The position numbers were made by a program, and so were the translations under genes. A DNA stretch of 64,000 nt from Campylobacter curvus. GTDB lineage: Bacteria; Campylobacterota; Campylobacteria; Campylobacterales; Campylobacteraceae. How positions within the stretch are numbered: position 1 is the stretch's first letter; each line of letters opens with the position of its first letter. The stretch lies in the NCBI RefSeq assembly GCF_013372125.1, contig NZ_CP053826.1, forward strand, positions 930,001 to 994,000, read 5' to 3'. Under the pieces are notes generated by a model. The model saw only the letters and a program-made list of their open reading frames with translations, was not told the DNA's origin and made no database searches. Of the stretch, positions 57,452-64,000 are shown piece after piece.

Positions 57452-59626
57452 CTATCTCCTTATTTTTATCTGAATTTCATTTAAATTCGAGTTCTCGTCA
57501 AGACAGCTTAAAGTATGCTCGCCGATCCCTAAAGATACGATATTCTCACTACCGCTAGGTGCGTTTTTAAACTCGCCGTCATCGACTTTTAGGTAGATCT
57601 CATCCCCCAAATATGCGTAGCATTTTAGCATAACTTTGGTTATATTACTATCGCTTAATATAGTCTCGTTCGCGTAAGGGCTGGCAAATAAAGGCTTTTT
57701 GCTCTTAAGCGTCTCAAGGCACGGGCTAGAGCTTAGCTCCTCTTTGCTCAAAAAGCCGTTTTTATACATGAAATCAAGCTCCTCGCCCCTTATGTTCGTG
57801 CATTTATCCTTTAGCCAAACGCCTGAAATTTGCTCGTCGATCTGTAAATTTTTACACTGCTCAAACTCAAACGCATCGACGCAGGTAGGTATCTTGATGA
57901 TGCCATCAACACTTGTTAGAAAGTGTAAATTTCGCTTTTGAGCCATCAGCTTAAAGGCGTCGAAGATGATTTTTGACGCGTCGTTTAGTCCGGTGAGCTT
58001 GTCGGTCTTTTGAGCGTTGAAATTCCCTATCCAAACGGCTATGGTGTAGTCTTTGTCAAGTCCGATAGCGTATATATCGCGTGAGCCGTAGCTCGTGCCA
58101 GTTTTAAATGCGATGGTAGGCGTATCTTGGGCATATCGCCATACGTTTTTTAGATACGAGCGCGATGCCTCGCTCATCATTTTTGCCGTCAGATAGGCAC
58201 TTTGCGGGCTTATTAGAGTGATGTTCGTGTCCTGAGCGTTTATAAATTCCCCTGCAAACTCAAGCGGCCTTAATACGCCGCCATTTGCGTAAATGCTGTA
58301 AAGATGGGCTAAATTTAAAAGGCTCATCTCACTACTTCCAAGCGCTATGCTCGCTCCGTAAAATTCCTTGCTCTCATTTACTAAATTCGCCCTATCTAAA
58401 AGCTCATAAAGCGAGTTGTCCTCGAGCTTTAGGTTTAAATTCACAGCCGGGATATTCAGGCTGAAATTTAGCGCATCTTTGGCACTCACTATGCCTAAAA
58501 AGCCGCCGCTGAAATTTCTAGGGACGTATTCGTTTATGAAAATTTCAGTGTCTATGAGCTGCGTTTTAGGCGTTATTAGCCCGCTATCAAGCGCTAGTGA
58601 AAATATAAACGGCTTTAGCGTGCTGCCGACGTTTCGTTTCATGTTTAGGGCCGAGTTTTGCCCGTCTTTGGCGCGCTCATCGTGAGAACCGACGAAGGCG
58701 ACGACACTCATTTTTTCGTTGTCTATCACGACTGCAGCGGCGTTGTTTGCGTTCTTTTCGCGCAGCTTTATCATCGCGTTGTTTAATATATTCAAAAGAT
58801 CGTTTTGGATTTCAAGGTCTAAATTAGTCTTAGTAAGGCCATTTTTAAATGCAACATCAGCATAGCTAGGAGCGTTGTAGGGTGCTTTTACACGAGTGTT
58901 TTTAAAAGGCTCGTTTTGAGCGCGTTTAAATGCGCTAAGATCGATGATGCCAGCCTTGTAAAGCAGCTTTACGACGCGGTTTTTTAGGCGATTGATGTCA
59001 GATTTTTTATCGAGTCGGTTTTTGTTCGGATTTTTTGGGATAGTGCTAAGAAGCGCCATTTGCGCGTAGCTAAGCTCGTTTAGCTCCCGCCCGAAGTAAA
59101 ATCTAGCGGCCGCTCGCACACCCTCTATGTTGCCGCCGTATGGGGCCAGGTTGAAGTAAAAATTTAAAATTTCATCCTTGCTAAAGTGCCACTCTAGCTG
59201 CAACGCACGGAAAATTTCTTTTATCTTGTTCGTGTAGCTTCGCTCGCTTGGCTCCATCATGCGCGCTACTTGCATGCTTATAGTGCTGGCTCCGATACGG
59301 TTTTTGTGCGTGAGATTGTAAGCGGCAGCCCTCATCATCGCGAGAGGATTCACACCAAAGTGGTAGTAAAAATATTTATCCTCAAAGAGTAGGGCGCTTT
59401 GCTTTAAAATTTCGGGCACATCGTCGGTGTGAAAACGCCATATACCGTCGTTTGCTAGCTGCATCTTGATGATCTTGCCGTCTGTGTCGTATAAAATTTT
59501 GGCTTGACTTTTATTTAGTGCGCTTAAATTTAGAGGAAAAATGGCGTCCAATATCAAAAATATGACGAATAAAAGCGCTAAAAAAACGAGGGCGAATTTT
59601 AAAATTTTAAGCTTTTTCATTTTCAT
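57452..59626 (-). CDS. pbpC: Penicillin-binding protein 1C
   Basis: This is a class A PBP of 724 residues with an N-terminal membrane anchor. The glycosyltransferase domain has the catalytic motif EDKYFYYHFGVNP, and the transpeptidase domain has S-T-L-K in GSTLKPF, an SxN motif and KTGTS. The C-terminal BiPBP_C domain is present. It acts in peptidoglycan repair beside alpha-2-macroglobulin. The ATG lies only six bases after a -10 box, so the transcript may be leaderless. Confidence 0.94.
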   Translation of the reverse strand: MKMKKLKILKFALVFLALLFVIFLILDAIFPLNLSALNKSQAKILYDTDGKIIKMQLANDGIWRFHTDDVPEILKQSALLFEDKYFYYHFGVNPLAMMRAAAYNLTHKNRIGASTISMQVARMMEPSERSYTNKIKEIFRALQLEWHFSKDEILNFYFNLAPYGGNIEGVRAAARFYFGRELNELSYAQMALLSTIPKNPNKNRLDKKSDINRLKNRVVKLLYKAGIIDLSAFKRAQNEPFKNTRVKAPYNAPSYADVAFKNGLTKTNLDLEIQNDLLNILNNAMIKLREKNANNAAAVVIDNEKMSVVAFVGSHDERAKDGQNSALNMKRNVGSTLKPFIFSLALDSGLITPKTQLIDTEIFINEYVPRNFSGGFLGIVSAKDALNFSLNIPAVNLNLKLEDNSLYELLDRANLVNESKEFYGASIALGSSEMSLLNLAHLYSIYANGGVLRPLEFAGEFINAQDTNITLISPQSAYLTAKMMSEASRSYLKNVWRYAQDTPTIAFKTGTSYGSRDIYAIGLDKDYTIAVWIGNFNAQKTDKLTGLNDASKIIFDAFKLMAQKRNLHFLTSVDGIIKIPTCVDAFEFEQCKNLQIDEQISGVWLKDKCTNIRGEELDFMYKNGFLSKEELSSSPCLETLKSKKPLFASPYANETILSDSNITKVMLKCYAYLGDEIYLKVDDGEFKNAPSGSENIVSLGIGEHTLSCLDENSNLNEIQIKIRR

Positions 59627-59632
59627 TGCGTG

Positions 59633-59638
59633 ATTATA
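59633..59638 (-). promoter_or_regulatory. -10 box abutting the pbpC start
   Basis: TTTGGCTATAAT on the minus strand ends six bases before the pbpC ATG at 59626. With a normal start point six to seven bases after the -10, transcription would begin at or next to the ATG. No Shine-Dalgarno sequence is visible. Confidence 0.6.
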
Positions 59639-59731
59639 GCCAAAGTGCTCTACGTTTTAGATTTTTGTTGCAGTGTTTATTTAGTGTCGCGATAAATTTT
59701 TAATTCAAAGCATAAGCGAGAAAGCGACAAC

Positions 59732-60400
59732 TCACTCCGCTAACATCTCGCTCACATTTAGTGTATTTTTGCCCGTTTTGACGGCATTTTGCAGTAGCTC
59801 CATGACCTGTAAAAATTTCATCTCTTTATCGTCTTTTATCATTGCGGTGGCGTTTTTGAGTGCGCGCGTAGTGGCGATTATGGTGCGAGCGTTTTCCAGC
59901 TCGATCTTTGCGCGCAGGTTTGCCTCCAGCTCACGTGCAAATAGCGCTTGGATCGCCTTTGGAAAGGTGATGTCCAAAAAGTCTACGTTTAAAATTTTAA
60001 TCCCCAGCTCACTTGCTTTTTCGCCTATCACGTTTGGATCGAGTGTGAAAGTGCGTGCGGCGATCTCCTGCGCCGGCAAGGCCGAGATCACGCTTCTGGC
60101 GTAGAGTTGCACGATCGTGCGAAGTCTGTTTTCAAGATCGTCCCTGCTGAGCACTGCCATCTCGCCCGTAGCTACGATCTCGTATGTGAAAACAAATTAC
60201 GCGCGAAACGCGATGTTATCTTTGCTTAAAATTTCTTGCGAGTAGACTTGCACTTCGCACGGGACGTCTGGCAGTAGCGTGACGCGGTATCGGCTAAAGT
60301 CAAAAAACCGATAAATACCGCTTTGCAGGCGCTTATAAAATTTGTTGTCTTTATATAATATGCCAAATTGTAGTGGCGGAATTTCTATTTTAGTAAACAT
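59732..60400 (-). pseudogene. Slipin (stomatin/SPFH-like) gene interrupted by one stop
   Basis: Two in-frame pieces encode a slipin-type band 7 protein. The first (60400 to 60197, 67 residues) ends at TAA (60197-60199) just after SKDNIAFRA. The same frame continues with FVFTYEIVATGEMAVLSRDDLENRLR and reaches 59732, about 223 residues in total, including the helical LFARELEANLRAKIELENAR region typical of SPFH proteins. A single substitution (for example AAA to TAA) would explain the break. The first piece has a very good site (AAGGAGATGAG before ATG), and the downstream ATG at 60160 could give a truncated protein. No N-terminal membrane helix is evident, which is odd for a slipin. Confidence 0.75.
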
Positions 60401-60616
60401 CTCATCTCCTTAAAAATGCGTCTAAGAGGCGTTTGCGGGGGAATTTTATTCGCATGCCGCAAACGCGTTAAACGACCGAACCGAGGCCCGGATTTGAAAA
60501 AATAAGTGGCCTACACAGCGGGGAATCAAACCCCATACTGCCTCTTGCTCCGCGATATGCCTATTTTGCAAGTGACAGCAAAATGTTTTAAATAGGCGGC
60601 GGTTGAGCCGATTATA
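60401..60616 (-). promoter_or_regulatory. Promoter and structured leader of the slipin gene
   Basis: A minus-strand TATAAT (60611-60616) precedes about 200 bases of leader with several possible stems. These are a GCCTATTT/AAATAGGC-type hairpin (about 60560-60598), a GGGG-TTTGATT-CCCC hairpin resembling a tRNA T-arm (about 60519-60533), an A/T terminator-like run (60496-60505) and a 10-bp perfect stem GCGTTTGCGG/CCGCAAACGC (60429-60438 and 60457-60466) just before the slipin start. It may be a leader or a separate small RNA. No known RNA family was recognised. Confidence 0.4.
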
Positions 60617-60674
60617 TTAAAATTTGCCTAAATCCAAACAAAATTTGACATTATTTGCTTTAAGCCCTTTTGGG

Positions 60675-60680
60675 TATAAT
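60675..60680 (+). promoter_or_regulatory. -10 box before the helicase gene
   Basis: An extended TTTTGGGTATAAT lies about 24 bases before the ATG at 60704. TTGACA at 60645-60650 is too far upstream (24 bases) to be a classical -35. Confidence 0.65.
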
Positions 60681-60703
60681 TTCCACTTTTTATAGAGGAG
60701 ATC

Positions 60704-62737
60704 ATGCCACTTTCACGTCTAAATAAAGAACAATACACCGCCGCGACCGCTCCAGCAGGGCACAATCTAATCATCGCCTCCGCAGGCACGGGCAAAACGA
60801 GCACCATCGTCGCTCGCATCGCACATTTGTTAAATTTAGGAGTCGATGCCAAGCGAATTTTACTTCTTACATTTACTAACAAGGCCGCAGCCGAGATGAT
60901 CGAGCGGCTAAATCGCTATTTTGATAAAAAGATCACCGCCAAGATCACTGCCGGCACATTTCACTCGGTCTCTTATAGCCTACTTAAAGAGCTAGGCAAG
61001 GGCGTGGTTTTAAAGCAGCCAAGCGAGCTTAAAATTTTACTTAAAAGCCTCGTTGAAAGGCGTAAATTTCATCATCTAAGCGACGTCAAGCCTTACGGCG
61101 GGGCATATCTTTACGATCTTTACTCGCTCTATCAAAATAGCGTGAGCGACGTCAGTTTTGCCGATTGGCTAAAGCTAAAGAGCGAAGAGCAGGGCGTTTA
61201 TGCTGAAATTTACGAGGACATTTTAAACGAATTCGAGAGTGAGAAGGCGAAATTTGGCTACGCGGACTTTAACGACCTTCTTATCAAGATGCGAGACGAG
61301 CTAAAAAACGGCGCGCCGCTTGATTACGATGAAATTTTGATCGACGAATATCAAGATACGAATACGCTTCAAGGCAGCCTCATCAGTGCGTTTAAGACAA
61401 AAAGTCTATTTTGCGTCGGGGATTTTGATCAAAGCATTTACGCATTTAATGGCGCAAATATCGAGATCATCGGCTCGTTTAAAGATCGCTTTAAAGACGC
61501 TAACATCTACGCGCTAAATGTCAATTACCGCAGCAGCTCGAGTATTTTAGCGCTCGCAAACAAGGTCATAGCAAACAACCCGCGCCTTTACGAGAAGCAC
61601 CTAAGCGTCAGCAGAGAGGGGAAATTTAAAGCCCCGACTCTGCTTGTTTATAACGAGCTTTTCGAGCAATACTCCGCGATTGCCGACATCATCTCGCTCT
61701 CACCGTTTCCGCGCGAAAATATCGCCGTCATCTTTCGCAACAACTCCTCGGCAGACGGTATCGAGGTCGCGCTAAAAGAGCGTGGTATCAGCTCAAAGCG
61801 AAAAGGCGGCGTGAGCTTTTTTGAGAGTCGCGAGATAAAGGCGCTCGTGGATATCATGGGTATCTTTATAAACCCAAAAGACATCATGGCGTTCATCCAT
61901 ATCTGCGAGTACGCAAAGGGCGTAGGTAGCGCGCTTAGCAAGGAAATTTTCGACGCTTTGGTCAAGCTAGGACACGGAAATTTGATCGAAGGGCTTTTAA
62001 ATCCGGACGAAAACGTCAGTATCGCCTCGATAAAAAGGCATAATTATCAGCTTGGGTTGTTTGACGATCTTGATGAATTTGCCGATGTTTCGAGGTTTAA
62101 AGAGCTGAAATTTAGCGACAGGTTTTTAGCGCATCCGATACTAAAAATGCAAAAATTAAGCGAGGGCGGGGCGCTATTTTTATATGAAATTTACAACTTT
62201 TTAAAGAGTGCTAGACGCCTAGTAAGGCCAAATTCACTCATAAACGAGATAAGAGACAGTAAAATTTACGAGCTGATAGTAGAAAATTTAAGCATCAAGC
62301 GCGCGACGCTAAAAAACGGGAACGTCGATCCTGCTATAAAGAAGGAGGCTCGCGAACGCATAATGCGAAAATCTATCGTCCTTAGCGAGCTTAGCAAAAA
62401 CTATAACGATGTCGAGAAATTTTACAACTTCATCACGCTCGGAAGTAACGAGATGAGAGAGGGCGAGGGGGTGAGCCTGCTTAGCGTACATGCGAGCAAG
62501 GGGTTAGAGTTCGATCAAGTATTCATCGTCGATCTGGCGCAAAATCGCTTTCCGAATTTAAAGCTCATGAGTATGGGCGGCAGTCTGGAGGAGGAGCGGC
62601 GGCTCTTTTACGTCGCGGTGACTAGGGCGCGTGACGAGCTTTATCTAAGCTATGCTAAATTTGACAAGATCAAAAAGATCACCTATCAGCCAAGCTGTTT
62701 TTTGATCGAGGCGGGGATGGCTAGTGCAGGAATTTAG
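60704..62737 (+). CDS. UvrD/Rep-family DNA helicase
   Basis: This is a superfamily 1A 3'-5' helicase of 677 residues. Motifs appear in order: Walker A ASAGTGKTST, motif Ia TFTNKAA, motif II DEYQDTN, motif III GDFDQSIYAFNGA, motif IV VNYRSSSSI, motif V SVHASKGLEFDQVF and motif VI VAVTRARDELYLS. It acts in DNA repair or replication restart. UvrD, Rep and PcrA cannot be separated reliably by eye. GGAG precedes the ATG, which follows a good -10. Confidence 0.92.
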   Translation: MPLSRLNKEQYTAATAPAGHNLIIASAGTGKTSTIVARIAHLLNLGVDAKRILLLTFTNKAAAEMIERLNRYFDKKITAKITAGTFHSVSYSLLKELGKGVVLKQPSELKILLKSLVERRKFHHLSDVKPYGGAYLYDLYSLYQNSVSDVSFADWLKLKSEEQGVYAEIYEDILNEFESEKAKFGYADFNDLLIKMRDELKNGAPLDYDEILIDEYQDTNTLQGSLISAFKTKSLFCVGDFDQSIYAFNGANIEIIGSFKDRFKDANIYALNVNYRSSSSILALANKVIANNPRLYEKHLSVSREGKFKAPTLLVYNELFEQYSAIADIISLSPFPRENIAVIFRNNSSADGIEVALKERGISSKRKGGVSFFESREIKALVDIMGIFINPKDIMAFIHICEYAKGVGSALSKEIFDALVKLGHGNLIEGLLNPDENVSIASIKRHNYQLGLFDDLDEFADVSRFKELKFSDRFLAHPILKMQKLSEGGALFLYEIYNFLKSARRLVRPNSLINEIRDSKIYELIVENLSIKRATLKNGNVDPAIKKEARERIMRKSIVLSELSKNYNDVEKFYNFITLGSNEMREGEGVSLLSVHASKGLEFDQVFIVDLAQNRFPNLKLMSMGGSLEEERRLFYVAVTRARDELYLSYAKFDKIKKITYQPSCFLIEAGMASAGI

Positions 62738-62808
62738 AAGCTTGGAATTTAACATTTATTTCAACTTTTTTAAATAAAATTGACAAAATTTATCCAAAGT
62801 GAATCACA

Positions 62809-64000
62809 ATGAAAAAAATCATTAAAATTTCTATCCTTTTGCTGATCGTAGCGCTGGCGCTAGCTTTCGTCTACGATAAGTATTTCAAGACTAGCGGCGA
62901 AAGGGTGGAGTTTATAACCCAAAAGGCCGTCAAGGGCTCGTTTTCTAAAAAGGTAGACGCCACAGGCGAAATTTTTGCTACCGAGCTCGTAGATGTGGGC
63001 GCTCAGGTGGGCGGTCAGATAAAAAAACTATATGTAAAGCTAGGCGATAATGTCAAAAAAGGCGATCTCATAGCCGAGATAGACAGCTCCACGCAGCAAA
63101 ACAACGTCGACAATAAAGAAGCGCAGCTTAGGATATATGAGGCGCAGCTAGAAAGCGCAAAGGTCGCACTGGATATCTCTAAAACGCAGTATGAGCGCGA
63201 AAAGGGACTTTTTGCGAAAAACGCCACCTCAAAGCAAGAATTTGAGACAGCAAAAAATACATACGCTTCAAACGAGGCGAAACTAAAAGAGATAAAAGCG
63301 CAGATCAACCAGACAAATATCGAGCTAAGCACCGCTAAGATCGACCTTGGCTACACTCGTATCGTAGCGCCTAGAGACGGCACGATCGTCTCCGTGCAAG
63401 TAGAGGAGGGGCAGACCGTAAATTCAAACCAAACGACGCCTACTATCGTAAATATCGCCGATCTAAGCAAGGTAAAAATGAAAATGCAAATCGCCGAGGG
63501 CGACATAACAAAGATAAAAGTCGGCACTCCGGTCGAATACTCCATACTCTCCGAGCCAAATACGAAATTTCAAACCGAGGTGAGCTCGATAGATCCGGGG
63601 CTCACGACTCTTAGCGACGGCTCGTATTCAAGCACCTCCAGTAGCTCCAGTTCTCATTCAAGTAGCTCCACGAGCTCCAGCTCGGCGGTGTATTATTACG
63701 CTCAAAGCATCGTGGATAACAAAGACGGGATTTTACGTATCGGTATGACCACGCAAAACACGCTCCTGGTCGCAAAGATAGAAGACGCGATTATCATACC
63801 TACCATAGCTATCAAAAAAGAGGGCGACAAGAGCTTCGTTTATGTGCTAAAAGATAAGCAAAACGCGGTAAAAACGCAAGTACAAACAGGCATAAGAGAC
63901 AATCTCGACACTCAGATCATCAGCGGCATAAACGAGGGCGATGAGATCGTGACCTCGCAAAGCACGGCAAGCGAGATCGCTAAAATGGTCGAGAAAGAAA
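62809..64000 (+). CDS. macA: Membrane fusion protein of a MacAB-type exporter, partial
   Basis: This is a periplasmic adaptor (HlyD/RND family) cut by the right edge after about 397 codons. An N-terminal membrane anchor (residues 3-21) is followed by a lipoyl-like half (VGAQVGGQIKKLYVKLGDNVKKGD), a coiled coil (about 100-170), the second lipoyl half (IVAPRDGTIVSVQVEEGQ) and beta-barrel domains. The MacA assignment comes from this layout. A run of 17 Ser among 21 residues (272-292) is inserted in the beta-barrel region. MacB should follow outside the window. Confidence 0.85.
   Translation, partial: MKKIIKISILLLIVALALAFVYDKYFKTSGERVEFITQKAVKGSFSKKVDATGEIFATELVDVGAQVGGQIKKLYVKLGDNVKKGDLIAEIDSSTQQNNVDNKEAQLRIYEAQLESAKVALDISKTQYEREKGLFAKNATSKQEFETAKNTYASNEAKLKEIKAQINQTNIELSTAKIDLGYTRIVAPRDGTIVSVQVEEGQTVNSNQTTPTIVNIADLSKVKMKMQIAEGDITKIKVGTPVEYSILSEPNTKFQTEVSSIDPGLTTLSDGSYSSTSSSSSSHSSSSTSSSSAVYYYAQSIVDNKDGILRIGMTTQNTLLVAKIEDAIIIPTIAIKKEGDKSFVYVLKDKQNAVKTQVQTGIRDNLDTQIISGINEGDEIVTSQSTASEIAKMVEKE

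Noticed and set aside
60515-60540. tRNA gene suggested by the T-arm-like hairpin
   Set aside because: No matching acceptor strand, D-arm or anticodon arm could be found on either strand, and the T-loop lacks the usual C56.

Overview
The window looks like chromosome from a Campylobacter outside the jejuni/coli pair, with base composition by eye closer to the oral C. rectus, C. showae and C. curvus group. The evidence is the epsilonproteobacterial style of the proteins, TATAAT -10 boxes with no clear -35, AAGGA ribosome sites, and gene orders that I recall from C. jejuni (the MurF to DapA/SDR run, FlgH/Pta/AckA, IlvI/IlvH/LpxD, AroB/MscS/MtaB/FtsH-like and MetQ/MetI/MetN/ValS). The species call is inference. 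I see no phage, insertion sequence, CRISPR array, rRNA or convincing tRNA.

Layout. 1-9539 (minus) is a housekeeping block: rseP (cut by the window edge), pgsA, a FabL-like enoyl-ACP reductase, dapA, an M16 peptidase, pyrD, msbA, cysS and murJ. 9593-17889 is an accessory island between murJ and a FapA-like gene. On the minus strand it has dsbL-like, dsbI, a sensor kinase and a response regulator broken by a frameshift. On the plus strand it has an intact arylsulfate sulfotransferase (assT) followed by a decayed second copy. AssT is a periplasmic sulfuryl-transfer enzyme whose disulfide is made by DsbL/DsbI, so the genes form one functional unit, possibly regulated by the adjacent two-component pair.

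17982-24461 (plus) holds the FapA-like protein, ruvA, ddl, an orphan Phd-like antitoxin with a 22-bp palindromic operator, an alpha/beta hydrolase, a membrane-anchored murF and a Sel1-like protein. 24756-28099 holds ackA and pta (minus) and flgH (plus). 28216-31332 holds ilvI, ilvH and lpxD. Convergent to these are a short CorA-like protein and tgt. 33335-36695 is an Mla-type lipid transport operon (permease with STAS domain, ATPase, MCE protein, lipoprotein). 36760-44282 holds a TrkA-domain protein, aroB, an MscS channel, mtaB, an FtsH homologue that has lost its zinc-protease motif, and mog.

44397-52149 (minus) holds DedA and LysE family proteins, two metQ, metI, metN, an unannotated 49-residue membrane protein and valS. 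Between metI and the upstream metQ is a 19-codon reading frame rich in Met and Cys. It is followed by a series of mutually exclusive RNA pairings ending in a hairpin that covers the metQ ribosome site. This looks like a translational attenuator and is the most interesting candidate system here. 52297-60400 (minus) holds an alpha-2-macroglobulin with its partner pbpC and a slipin gene split by one stop codon behind a structured leader. 60704-64000 (plus) holds a UvrD/Rep helicase and the start of macA.

Three genes are interrupted (response regulator, assT copy 2, slipin), two of them at A homopolymers. These could be assembly errors, phase variation or true decay, and the sequence alone cannot decide.
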